Assembly: GCA_949130495.1 (NCBI GenBank)
Contig: OX422208.1
Coordinates: 639,882,523 to 639,946,522 of the forward strand
DNA length: 64,000 nucleotides
Direction of reading: 5' to 3'
Origin: Sambucus nigra
Lineage: Eukaryota; Streptophyta; Magnoliopsida; Dipsacales; Adoxaceae
In this document: positions 43,944 through 55,879 of the stretch, in pieces
How the letters are laid out: each line of letters begins with the position of its first letter
Numbering within the stretch: the first letter of the stretch is position 1
Position numbers and translations under genes: made by a program
The notes under the pieces: model-generated
Seen by the model: only the letters and a program-made list of their open reading frames with translations
Databases searched by the model: none
What the model was told of the DNA's origin: nothing

Positions 43944-46900
43944 TGGAAGCCCCCCGGCTCAGATTTATGGGTTACCCATAGTCAACTAGGTCCGTCCTGA
44001 GCGTTAGGTATGAAGTGCAATGAAACAATCTATATAATATTTTAAGTCCAGTTTTATTTTAATTAACATTTCAATTGTTTAGAATGCGATTCTAATTTCA
44101 AATTAAACTACGTGAGCGACCCGTTGGGATCACCCCGAATTCCAAGCATACAGAGCTATTAAGGTAATAATAAATAAGTACTTACATGTATAATGCTCTC
44201 AAAAGATGAAACCACTCCCGACCTGCCATAACAAAGTGAGAATGTGAGCCAAATGGTCAGTGGTAAATATACAAATGCAGTGTAGAATCGAACGGCAAAA
44301 AGGAGACTCTAACACGTTATATCTACGTGCACATGAAACTAACATGTATATATATATAACCATACATATACGTATACTTAATGCATGAAATAGTTTAATT
44401 CAAAAAACCCTATTTATCCAAATTAATTTACCTTAATCTTATAAAATACTTTCTTTTCTCATTTTGACATTTATCACCTCATTTAACACACATGGTTATA
44501 TACATGAACAACCACCCTTGATCCAACTGAAAAGCATTTCTTTATCGAAATTACCCATTTCAACACACGCATTCACCGTGTTAAAAAAATACTTATTTAG
44601 CCTTTAAAAACCTTTTATAACACATTCTTGTGTTAATTATGGGTTTAACCATTTAGGTTGCGTAATCACCCATTTACCCATTTACTTTGCTTTTTTCCTT
44701 ACCTTATGGACATTAATAGATTTACGCATTTACTTGTCCATTTCACCTTTACCGTAATATTTATTCATTCATTAAAGTTAGGTTGTATTAACACATTTCA
44801 TCACACAACCCATATCTTGACATGTTCCGTATTCGTTTATCTTTTCTCAGAATCTTTCACTAAGCGCATACTACAACAAGCTCCACACTCTCGCCAGTTG
44901 TTTTGGATCTTTCACCCCAGGGCTTCGGACCCTCCTTAATTTTTCCAGTGTCACCCGAGTTCCTTTACATGCGTTTTAAAATTTTGCAAATATCCACATT
45001 ATTCCACTTTTCCTTTTACCATTTCATATCCTTTACACTTTAACCTTGATTTTATTTCAAAAATCATATTAATTTAGGACCAATTTGTGTAACACCTTTT
45101 TTTAACTTTTTTATTTCATAAAAATGTTCCACTTTAAGTAAAATTACCATTTTATCCATTTGTTTCCAAACTCACCTTTTACTCAATTTCCACAAGTGTT
45201 AATTTTCCCAAAAATACTATTAAGTTAACCATACTAACTCCTTAAGTGTTCTAATACCTTAACATCTTTTTAACCTTGGAGTAATATTCTTCTTAATTGA
45301 AAACACTTTTACCTCATTATTTCCTTTCCAATTTGATAAGAATTAATCTTTTACAACATTACTAATTTATACATACCAACTTTTTAATGTTTAACCATTA
45401 ACACTTAGTCAACCTTTTATTAACCATTTTACAAACTAGTCATTTCTTTACTTTATTTATCAACAAATCTAATTACACTTTAAGAATACTTTTATAATAA
45501 AATACCATTTCTTTTTGTTAACACATGTAGACTTACAATTTAATGTTTATTATACATCTAATCCTACTCTCACACACTTGAAGACTAGAGTTTCCATTTT
45601 TTCTTTATTCCATGTTTAAACCCAAAAAAATCTTCTTTAAACTTGTTTAACATTCATCATCCAAATACTACAAGTTTATATGCATGAGAATATGGATTTT
45701 AAACCTTAAAATCTTATTAAATGGGTTAAGCATATTTTTTATTCTAGAAATTCTTCATACTTTCAAAAATGCACTTTCAAAGAATAAAAGACATTTAATT
45801 TCTTCAAACTCAACAAATGTCCATTTTTCCATAAAATCTTCATTTTTGCAAGAAACTTTAAAATATTATTTCACCAATATTTAACAAAACAAATCATTAT
45901 TTCCAAACATTTTATTTCATAAACTTTTTAACATCAATCTTTCTATAAAATACACCATTTTCACAAAATAATACCTTTATATATTTCAAGACTTTAAAAT
46001 ATTTTATTCATTCTCCATTTGCAAAAAAATAATATTTTACCAACATTTTTATTACATAAAATGTTTATTATTTACTACACGTAATATTATCATTTAATCA
46101 AATGCACATTACTCATCTAATCTAACTACAAGACTACAAATTATGCAAAAATAGAGTCTTAATACTGAGAGTAAGATTTTTTCACCTCTAAAGGCTGCAA
46201 TGGTGGTAGAAATGTTAGTGTAAAAGGAGAAACCCCCACCTCCAAAGGTGGCCTCAAGGGGTTACCAAGTGCATCCTCCAAATATGCTCCAAATATGCTC
46301 CATCCAAGATTCCAAGCAAGATCACTTCATAGAAGCACTCATCACATTCTCCAAAAATCCCCCAACACTTATCCAAAATTCATAGCTCCACTTGAACAAT
46401 GGTGAAAATAGGTGTTGTAGGCCTAAACATGGTAGAATACCACATAAAATGGTGGTGGAATATTAAAAATAGTGGAAGAATTCCTAACTTTCTCTCCCCT
46501 TATTCCATCTTCTTTAAGCTCAAAAATAACATAATAGGCCAAAAACACCCTTATAAAACACCCAAACACCTCAAATTCCCATTTTGGACAATCTAGGATA
46601 ATATGGGCTTGACAACTCAAAGATCCCAGGGTCAGGAATGTGACAACGCATAAGGACAAATCAGAATAAAATATTTTTAGGCACGTAGTTCGAACGACAT
46701 GTCAACATCGTTCGATGGGTCGCTTCACATGACCTTTTGCGACTTGCCACTGTTATGCAGAAACATCTCCTTCGAAGGTCATTTGAACCTTGCTTAGATC
46801 AATGTTCTATCTCGCTTCTATCGAACTCCTTATGTCATTTGAACAACCTTCTTTATTTTCCCTTCTTTTATTTCTTCAATTTTTGTCCCACCAATTTTTA

Positions 46901-46974
46901 TAATTTTATCATCAAACCTTACATCATCACAACTTATACTAAATTTAATTGAATTACCGGGATAGGGTAGTACA
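43944..46974 (-). mobile_element. 3' LTR of the LARD
   Basis: It is 3031 bp. TATA motif TTTTATAAGGG on the minus strand at 46549-46558. Paired TTCGAACGAC and CGTTCGATG words lie at 46686-46715, upstream of it. Its outer end (GGAAGCCCCCCGG) is altered relative to the other copy (TGTAATGCCCTAG). Rich in AT, with many ATTTTATTTCATAAA-like words. Confidence 0.85.
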
Positions 46975-46991
46975 AACTTCCCTCTTTGGGG
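46975..46991 (-). promoter_or_regulatory. Polypurine tract of the LARD
   Basis: The minus strand reads CCCCAAAGAGGGAAGTT directly before TGTACTACCC of the LTR. Confidence 0.75.
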
Positions 46992-49900
46992 AATTTTTTC
47001 CCCAAAAATCTCGATCCGCTAATCCTTAAGCTTATAGGGTTGACCCACTTCTATTCTAAGTCGTAGAAATCCTCCAAGACAAATCATCAAAGTTCTCAAC
47101 ACTAAGGTTACCCTATGTGCCTCCACACAGTGTTAGTCACTAAATACTCAACATGCGATATGATCTAACGCTCACCATATCTCTAACCATGACATTACAT
47201 AATTGAATCCGAGTCTTGGTTCTCCTTATGATCACATCCAAACCATTTATAGCACCACATGTGCTAGTAACTAAGGCATACTTGTGCCTTCACGAGCAAA
47301 TCCTTTTTAGCGGGCGACACTCACCCAATGTGAATCGTAATATAACCAATCATCGTATTCATCATCAAAATCAATTATATTTTAGGATCATAAATCCCAC
47401 GCCCCACAAAATTTCAGGCTATCCTGACTACGCAACTCGCATGAGCTTTCCAATGAACACACTATTTTATATTCTCACTCCAAGGAGTAATATTCTTACC
47501 AATTAATCACCATTCTCTAGGCTTATACCTCTTTCTGCGTCACTCTGATGACCCTAGTACTACCCTAGGTGTCTTACCTTTGAGTACTAGCTAGTGCCTT
47601 GCTCTAATCCACTCACCGCGGCAAAGCAACATCGTATGCTAAGTTTTGCTCAATTTCTGATACTATACTGCATCCTCAAGTCATCATCCCGCTCTTTGCA
47701 ACCAGATACATTGATTTCTAGGCGGGCCAGTCGAAAGTTCACTAATCTTAATAAAGATCAATACTACGAGCAAATCGTGTGGCCAAAAGCACAACCACCC
47801 GTACACAAAACTTTATGCAATAGCAAGAACACCTCAGATGGGGCGCACCCAGTTACTGATATGCACTGACCATATTCGATCCACTGCACTCTCCCAATCC
47901 CAACCATGCCATAACATAAGATGGCACTAATTAGAATCACCACATAGGTGAGAATACCGGTCCCCAATTACCGAAATTAAAAGAAATGCATGAAAGTCAG
48001 AAGGAATAAGCAATCGTCCTGAGAAATTTTGCCCATAAGCGTCCGAGTATGATTTACGAAAGCGAACCCATGCCAAATGCTTAAAATGTCATTCATTCTC
48101 AAAGTTCTCACTGAACACTAATCCTATCCATATATCCTATCTTGGGTCACTAGCCATGATGAATCGAATCACAACCATTTATTCACGTAACACGAAATCA
48201 ATATACAAATTGGTAGTCCTCTTAAAAAGTCAACACCTGACTTCCCTCATTAGGAGCAAGGTCATACCTTGACATACATGAACCATTCCAATTAGCGAAT
48301 ACCTCACGTCCTTTTCTACATTGACCTTGTCCAATTACTAGTAAAGACGTCACCAACCTACTATACATAGGTTATTATCTGCCTTACCATATCGTGATCG
48401 AAATCTAAAACTCCCATAGGCATTACTTAGTTCAAGCGAGGCACTCAACTGACCATGTCCTTTGACCACGAGGCTTCCACCAACTTACTTTCTATTTTTA
48501 CCCACACAGAATTTACGTAGCGACCATAATGCCGCCTTTGGCATTATAAGGGTAGTAAATTCCACATAGGGCTACATCTTTTAATTTGTACCGTCCTAAT
48601 AAGATGTGACAAGAACTAGCCCTTATATTGCTAAGGCTACCCTAGAATAAACCGTAGACACACGCTGACATCAGCATCATGTATCGGTGTTACCCTATTT
48701 CGATTGAATTTTCAAGTCTCCAAATGGCGCCATCACTCTAAGTCTCGAATACACTTTCGAATACATCCTAAAACTGAGTATCACCACACCCATACTAAAC
48801 ATCCCATGGCATCCGAGCATCACACCTATAATGACACAAACTATTGTCCTACCTTAGGGATTACACTACCCATCTATGCTGGTTTGGTCACCTGGCCCTC
48901 AACACAATCATTTCTAGGATGCCAGTGCTTTTTTCTACTGGACTCAATTGTTATGCTAAGGACACCAAACACATCCCATGTAAAAGTTCCAAAACCCGAC
49001 AAGATTTCATCATCCATACCTTTATCATTGTAGGTGAACTCTACAAACCTTCAAGACTCACATTAAGATTACTCGGTGATCTCAAAGACACTAGTCTACG
49101 AGCTTCTACCTATAGTGAACCTTAACTATTAATCACCTCAAGGCATCATAGGATTCGATCTTTATCCTCAATGACACCATAAACTATTTGTCCTATGTGC
49201 ACCTCAAAATGCCTATGAACTACTCTCACACTAGGATTACCTCACACCTAGCCATTACCTCAATGGATAAGATGAGTCTCTACACTTAGATAATAATCTT
49301 ATCTTTATTCCAATCAGTCGTGACTATAATCCACGTACAAACCTCAACCAAAGCTACTACGGACTATGGCAGGGTACAGGATGTTGCCTGCAACCTATAA
49401 ACCTCGAGGACTGCTTTACCTAATCCTCAATAAATATTCAACCATGATAATTAAATTGCCTCACTATGCAAACATCACACTATGTGTTAATCTACAAGTT
49501 AGCACAACTATATAAATCTTGGTAGGATATGGGACGTTGGGTATTGCCTATAAATACCAAGGACCACACCAAAGACGCCATATGGGATCCTATTCCTCAA
49601 TACCACATTATAATCAATAAGTTCTCAACTAAGGAACCTAAATACTTTCTTACTGCAGGATAAATACTTATGAACACCACTTAGTCATCTAACCTCCATA
49701 TATGCAATATATAATTTTTATAGTTAGATCGCTACTACTCACTCACTCTTGCCACTACTAAGGCAACCCTCATCATCAAAGTTACCACATAACACATATC
49801 ACTCAAAGGATCACGGAGTTTCCACTATTATCCTACAAAACTTCATATGTTCATCGGACTACCATCAATTGCGATGTCACTCCAAGGATCAAATTCACCT

Positions 49901-50379
49901 AATTATGTTACCGGTAAGCGCCGCACCTAAGGGATGTATACCTTTCAATCACCAATCATCAGTGCCTATCCATGACACCTTACCCATCAACCTCTGCCAT
50001 TGATGATATGAAACTCGTGCCACTAGCCTAATGGGCGTCATTTCACACTATTAACATCTTAGAGGGTTGTACGCCATCAACGATTGGAACATAAGCACCT
50101 CAAACTAAAAAACCACGGTGCCACCACTACTAGCTTGCATGAACACCCGCAAGTTACTAATAATTATAATCATAAGCATGGAATAAATTAATAACTATCA
50201 ACTAAGTTGCGTGCCACTTGTCACTAGTTTACGTGTCGTGCTAACCTCTTTGACTTTACTGTCGAGGACATGAACTAAATTGTCACCAAATTAGCATGAC
50301 CATCCCAAATCAAAACTAACATAGAAAGATCCAATACCGACCTTACCACGTCAATCCTAAAAGTAACCTTGAACCAAAA
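46992..50379 (-). other. Internal non-coding region of the LARD
   Basis: I read both strands for gag, protease, RT, RNase H and integrase words and found none. Base composition is more even than in the LTRs. Loose echoes such as ACTATTAATCACCTCAAGG recur, and TAGGATATGGGACGTTG (49523) is partly repeated at 49366 (ATGGCAGGGTACAGGATGTT). Open frames up to 109 codons on the plus strand are uninformative. Confidence 0.6.
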
Positions 50380-50391
50380 GCTCTAATACCA
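50380..50391 (-). promoter_or_regulatory. Primer-binding site of the LARD (tRNA-iMet type)
   Basis: The minus strand reads TGGTATTAGAGC, two bases after the LTR end; the plant initiator-tRNA site is TGGTATCAGAGC, one mismatch. The text that follows (TTTTGGTTCAAGG) is also usual for Tekay-type elements, suggesting a chromovirus relative as source. Confidence 0.85.
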
Positions 50392-50393
50392 TT

Positions 50394-53300
50394 TGTAATG
50401 CCCTAGCCAGAATTTATGGGTTACCCGTAGCCAACCCGATCTGTTCCGAGCGTTAGCGTGTAATGCAATGAAACAACCTATATAATGTTGGTAGTCCAGT
50501 TTTATTTTAATTAACATTTCACTTGTTTAGCATGCGATTCCAATTTCAAATTAAACTAGTTGAGGGACATATGGTGAGTACCCCAAAGTCCAAATATAAA
50601 GAGCTACTAACGTAATAATAAAGAATTACTTACATGTATAATGCTCTCAAAATATGAAACCGCTCCCAACCTGCCGTAACAAAAGCGAGGATGTGAGCCA
50701 AATGGTCAGTGGTAAATATACAAATGCATGATATAATCAAATGGCAAAAAGGAGACTCTAACATGTTATACCTACGTGCACATGCAACTACCTTGTATAT
50801 ATATATAATCGTATATATATGTACACTTGATGTATGAAATAGTTTAATTTCAAAAACCCTATTTATCCAGATTAATTTACCTTAATCTTATAAAAGACTT
50901 TCTTTTCTCATTTTGACTTTTATCACCTTATTTATCACGCGCGGTTAAATACATGAACAGCCACACTTGATTCAACCGAAAACCATTTCTTTACCCAAAT
51001 TACCCCTTTCAACACACACATTCACTGTGTTAGAAAATACTTATTTAGCCTTTAAAAACCTTTTACAACACATTATTGTGTTAATTACGGTTTTAAACAT
51101 TTAGGTTGCTTAACCACGCATTTACCCACTAACTTTGCCTTTTTCCTTACCTTTTGGACATTAATAGATTTACGCATTTTCTTGTCCATTTCAACTTTAC
51201 CGAAATATTTATTAATTCATCGAAGTTAGGTTGTACTAACATATTTCACCACTTAACCCATTTCTTGACATGTTCCTTATTCCTTTATATTTTCTCCAAA
51301 TCTTCCAGTAACTACATACTTCAACGAGCTCCACACCACCGGCTATGCGCACCATATGATCTAGCCAGATGTTTTGGGTCTTTCACCCCAGGGATCCAGG
51401 CCCTCCTAAATTTTTTCAATCTCATCTGAGTTCCTTTACATGTGTTTTAAAATTTTGCAAAAGTCCACATCATTACACTTTTTCTTTTACTCGGTCGAAT
51501 GCCAAAATTCGGGGTTACACCCCAACTAGTGTTAGACTTTAAAAGTTACCATTTCATGTCTTTTACACTTTAACCTTGATTTTATTATAAAAATAATATT
51601 CATTTAGGAAAAATTTGTGAAACGCCTTTTTTCAATATATTTATTTCATAAAAATGTTCCACTTTAAATAAAATTACCAATTTACCGATTTATTTCCAAA
51701 CTCGCCTTTTAGTCCATTTCCACAAGTGTTAATTTTCTTAAAAACACTATTAAGTTAACCATACTAACTACTTAAGTGTTTAATACCTTAACACCTTTTT
51801 AACCTTGAAGTAAGACTCTTCTTAATTGGAAATGCTTTGACCTCGTTATTTCCTTTTCAATTTCATAAGTGTTAATCTTTTACAATATTACTAAGTTATA
51901 TATACTAACTTTCCAATGATTAACCATTAACACTTATTCAACCTTTTATCAACCATTTTTCAAACTAGTCATTTATTTACTTTCTTTATTCAAGAAATCT
52001 AATTACATTTGAAGCTACTTTTATAAGAAAATACCATGGCTTTTTGTCAACACATATAGTCTTACAACTTAATATTCATTATACCTGTAATCCTAATTTC
52101 ATATAATTGAATACAAGAGTTTGCACTTTTTCTTTATTCCGTGTTTAAACCCAACAAAATCTTGTTTAAACTTGTTTGTACATCATCCAAATACTGCAAG
52201 TTTATACACATGAGCAGATGGATTTTAAACCTTAAAATCCTATTAAATGGGTTAAACAAATTTTTCTTTCTAGAAATTCATCATACTAGCAAAAATAAAT
52301 TTTCAAAGTATAAAATACATTTAATTTCTTTAAAGTTAGCAAATGTCCATTTTTTCATAAAATCTTCATTTTTTGCAAGAAACTTTTTAACATTATTTCG
52401 TCAATATTTAACAAAACAAATTATTTCCAAACTTTTTATTTTATAAAATATTTAACATCAATATTTCTAGAAAATACACCATTTTCACAAAATAATACCT
52501 TTTGTATTTCAAGACTTAGAAATATTTATTCATTCTTTATTTTTAACCAACCAACATTTTTATTCCATAAAATATTTATTATTTACTACACATAATTTCA
52601 TCATTTAATCAAATGCACACTACTCATGTAATCTAACTACAAGACTACAAATTATACAAAAATAGAGTCTTAATACTAAGAGTGAGGTTTCTCCACCTCT
52701 AAAGGCTCCAATGGTAGTAGAAATATTGGTATAGGAAGAACAACCCACACATCCAAAGGAGGCCTCAAGGGGTTACCGAATGCATCCTCTAAAAATTCTG
52801 CAAATGTTCTCCATCCAACCTCCCAAGAAAAATTCACTTCAAACTCCATGGAATCTCTCATCATCTTCTCCAAAAATCTCTCAACACTTCTTCAAAAATC
52901 ATAGCTCCACTTCAACAATGGTGGAAATAGGTGTTGTAGGCTTGAATATGGTGGAATACCACACAAAATGGTGGTGGATTGGTGGTGGAAGATTAAAAAG
53001 TAGTTTAAGACATCACCACTTTCTCTCTATTTGGGATAAAAGGATTGTTCCTAAAATTTTGGTTTTTATGTTGTGGTTAATCCATAAAAGAATTCCAATT
53101 GACGAATACATCAAAAGCCTTCATATTCCTTTAGCCTCAAAATGTAAATGTTATATAACTCCTGGGGTAGAAGATAGAGAACATATGTTTTGGAGTGGTA
53201 TTATTGATCAATATATTTTGGAAAAGATTCTCGAACATTCTAGGCTTACGGATTACATCTTCCAATTTTAGTGGCAATTTGATGAAGTGGTGGATTAATT

Positions 53301-53810
53301 CAAAGGGTGGAAAAATTAGAAGTATCCTATGTCGTATCATTCCAGCTTTCATTTGTTGGCATCTTTGGTGTGCGAGGAACAAATCCAATTTCGAAGGAAC
53401 CCTTATGCAGGAATCTTCTATTATTAATATCATTAATGGATATATTAAAATGGCTTTTTCATATATTTCCTTTCAATGGTATTAAAACTAATTTTTATAT
53501 TGATGTTCTAAAGGCTTTTTCTAACATAGATGCTCATATTATTCATACTTGATCTAGGCCACAGGCGGTCGGTTGTTCCCCGCTTTTATCTCTATTTATA
53601 AATTACTATTCACCACAAAAATAGAACCTTACTTTGAGCGAAGTTCTATCTTGTTTCTAACAACCTCCTCATGCCGTTTGAATGACCTTCTTTATTTTCC
53701 ATTCTTTTATTTCTTTAATTTGTTCCCAGAATTTTCTATAATTATCATCAAACGTTACACCATCACAACTTATACCAAATTTAATTGAATTACTGGGATG
53801 GAGTATTACA
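50394..53810 (-). mobile_element. 5' LTR of the LARD, carrying a LINE fragment
   Basis: It is 3417 bp and collinear with 43944-46974. Three differences stand out: an added segment near 51336-51366, an added segment of about 59 bp near 51497-51555 bounded by TTAC words, and replacement of about 300 bp of U3 (equivalent to 46480-46785) by about 600 bp holding LINE sequence (53010-53600). Because the replaced part includes the TATA region, this LTR could not drive transcription. Confidence 0.85.
53010..53600 (+). pseudogene. LINE ORF2 3' fragment inside LARD LTR
   Basis: The plus strand reads WDKRIVPKILVFMLWLIHKR, IPIDEYIKSLHIPLASKCKC, then VEDREHMFWSG, matching the zf-RVT domain at the C-terminus of plant L1 ORF2 (usual form WxxxxPPKIxxFxWRxxHxRIPT, C-x-C...E-x-H-x-F). 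After a shift the frame at 53195-53485 gives KWWINSKGGKIRSILCRIIP and WHLWCARNKSNFEG. The C-x-C and E-x-H-x-F parts also occur at 63890-63940 in the LINE at the window end, so the two may be one family. No poly(A) tail or target duplication is evident at 53600. Confidence 0.75.
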
Positions 53811-54033
53811 GGGAGTTTAGGATGTTTGAATTTCTATAAAAAAAAATTGTGTTAGGCATCTTCGTAGGTATCGGGTATAGTGTCGACTGACTATGAAGTA
53901 TCATATGTGCAGGACCTATACAAGATGACCACTTTGATGATTATAGATGGTTGTGCATTTCTATTGGTGCGGATCTAGTGTTTTCTAGATATATAGTTAT
54001 TATATGTGCAAGACCCAGATTGTTTGGTGATAG
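53811..54033 (+). other. Host LTR segment
   Basis: Contains two ATATGTGCA(A/G)GACC words (53908 and 54003), a local short repeat. Bounded by the LARD and the MITE-like element. Confidence 0.45.
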
Positions 54034-54480
54034 CAAGGTTCTAAAAATAACGGGGCATGACCGAGGCGTGGAGGCCAAGCCTTAGAAGCCTAGGCGGGCC
54101 TTAGGCGTGAAAAGGCGTTTAGGCCTTTTTAAATATATTTTAATATTTTTAACTATGACTAGGCTATTAAAAATACTAAAATGGTACATACTTTAAATAT
54201 ATGTCTAAATATTTGTAAATTAAAATACTAATTTTTTTAAATACTAAAAAAAACTCGCATTTTTTCAGGCCTTACTTCTAAAAAAGTCACATTTTTTCAC
54301 GCCTTACCCCCCCCCCCCCAAAAAAAAAAATGCCCATTTTTTCACGTATAACCCAAAAAATGTTAGCCATCATTGACCATGCCTTAATCCACGACTAGGG
54401 CCAAAACTTGGCGTATCTAAAAAGCCTCGCGCCTAGGCGCGCCTTGCCGCCGCCTAGGCACATTTTTAGAACTCTGGGCG
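54034..54480. mobile_element. MITE-like element with GCCTAGGC-rich ends
   Basis: About 447 bp. Left end CAAGGTTCTAAAAATAACGG, right end (reverse complement) CCCAGAGTTCTAAAAATG, an imperfect terminal inverted repeat. Subterminal parts are full of GCCTAGGCG and CCTAGGC palindromes. Flanks TGATAG and CGATAG may be a target duplication. Centre is AT-rich with three copies of a CATTTTTTCACGCCTTA-like unit and C and A homopolymers (54306-54331). No transposase. Superfamily cannot be assigned with confidence. Confidence 0.7.
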
Positions 54481-55870
54481 ATAGTGATGGTATAATTCAG
54501 TTGGATTATATGATGGATATGTTCAAGGTCGTGAGTGAAACCGACTATCTATGATAACGTAGGTTATGAAATTGGTACTGTTATGTACATTGGCCAAGGT
54601 TGTTGATATTTGTGATATTGTACATGTGGTGCACTATGTGATTGTAGAGCCACGAGAGAAGTCGATAAGTGATGTGCGTGATTGAAATTTTATATGTGGG
54701 GATATATTATGCTATGTTTATGGTTGTGTAAGGGGTCAGTTAATTATGATAAATCTATTAAGATAAAATTTACATAAACGAGACAAGAAAGTGGAAATTA
54801 GCTAGTGTGTATTTAAACATAATAAATTAGATAGGCCGGTTGACTAAAATATAAATGATATATAATATGGTGTAATTATTGGAATCTAAAATAATGTAAT
54901 TAATGAAATATGAAGTAATATAAATAATAGCATATGAAAGTGGAAAGTGGATAAAAGGGTTTTGAAGATATTCTGAGTTTAAGATTATGTGATTTTTAGT
55001 ATCGGTTGATAAATCGAAAGGTTGTTGAGATCCATCATTATAAATGGACTTGTTAATACCGGTTAATGGGTATATAGTTGTGGATAATCTGCTATTATGT
55101 GGTCAGTTGTTAAACTCTGTTATTAAATGGACAGCTCCTTATACTCTTGTTATTTTATTAAATATTGATATACCCTATTAATGTTCGAATAGTTGATTTT
55201 TGTTATGTTATCTGGTGAATACTGATAAAGATTCTAAGTTTAAATGTTAGTGTTATATAAAAGACTTTACTGTGGTATTTACTCCATTTGGTACTTTAGA
55301 CTATGTTATATTACCATACTTGGGAAACGTAGCTAGTATTCTTGCAGTGTGCTCATACCAATTGTTATTGACTCACAGCTCAGGTTAGGATTGAGCTTCT
55401 AGGAAAGGTTGGATCTCGGAGTGCTGGATGGAATTTTTGGAGATTTATATCATGTACGGTGTAGTTTGCTTTTCGTCATTTATTACATATGAGACAACTT
55501 TTGGATTTGGTGGATTGCTTGTGACTCCACAGTTGTACATTGTTAGAGGTTTTATATTTTTGTCAATACTGGATGATATTAGAGGTCTATGTATGTTGGA
55601 CTTTATTTTTGGTGATTATTCATATTGTTGTTTATCGCATCCTATATTATAGGAAAAGTTTTAAATTTTTTGATATTTTGGTCACATGCTAAGAATGATA
55701 TTTTAAATTACAATATTATTATATTCTCATACTTTGACTTGATCAACCCTTATATTGGAATATGTGGGTTGTTAAATTCTACGCAATTATCTTTAATAAT
55801 GGGATTTACCTCGACCATTCATGTTAATGTAGATAGCATGGTGGTTTCTAAAAAAAAAGTAGTAGTAGAA
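54481..55870 (+). other. Host LTR segment, 3' part
   Basis: AT-rich, with GTTGATTGG-like words resembling 39400-39700. CTCACAGCTCAGGTTAGGAT (55373) followed by a G-rich part resembles the late transcribed part of Tekay LTRs. Frames at 55428-55652 and 55625-55882 are hydrophobic chance ORFs. The end of the LTR was not found. Confidence 0.4.
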
Positions 55871-55879
55871 GATAAATGT

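Larger units (their letters stand above)
43944..53810 (-). mobile_element. Non-autonomous LTR element (LARD), about 9.9 kb
   Basis: Two long related terminal repeats (43944-46974 and 50394-53810) enclose 3.4 kb without coding capacity. In minus orientation the primer site (50380-50391, tRNA-iMet type) and polypurine tract (46975-46991) are both in place, which proves orientation and element nature. No gag or pol residue is recognised in the internal part, so it fits a large retrotransposon derivative that would need proteins from another element. Ends are TGTAATACTCC... and ...GGGCATTACA. Flanks GGCAGTTT (43937-43944) and GGGAGTTT (53811-53818) look like an imperfect target duplication with a small terminal change. 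Confidence 0.85.
25913..55870 (+). mobile_element. Host LTR-like sequence, chromovirus type, with nested insertions
   Basis: It begins TGTAACACCTTGTAATTTTA at 25913. Segments at 25913-25955, 36971-37847, 39048-40057, 43248-43943, 53811-54033 and about 54481-55870 appear to be one broken sequence. The TAAAG and CTTAT duplications prove the joins at the two solo LTRs. A leader-like part with CTTCTCTCTC and later words (CTCACAGCTCAGG, near 55370) matches the general build of long Tekay-type LTRs. It shares a block of about 80 bp with the LTR of the chromovirus at 55880-57525 in the opposite direction. The 3' end is not identified; the right border is a guess. Confidence 0.45.

Noticed and set aside
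53025..53600. A host gene fragment with a zinc-binding motif
   Set aside because: The text matches the zf-RVT end of plant LINE ORF2 and partly recurs in the LINE at the window end.
54306..54331. C and A homopolymer run as a LINE or SINE tail
   Set aside because: It lies in the middle of the MITE-like element, between repeated internal units, not at an element end.
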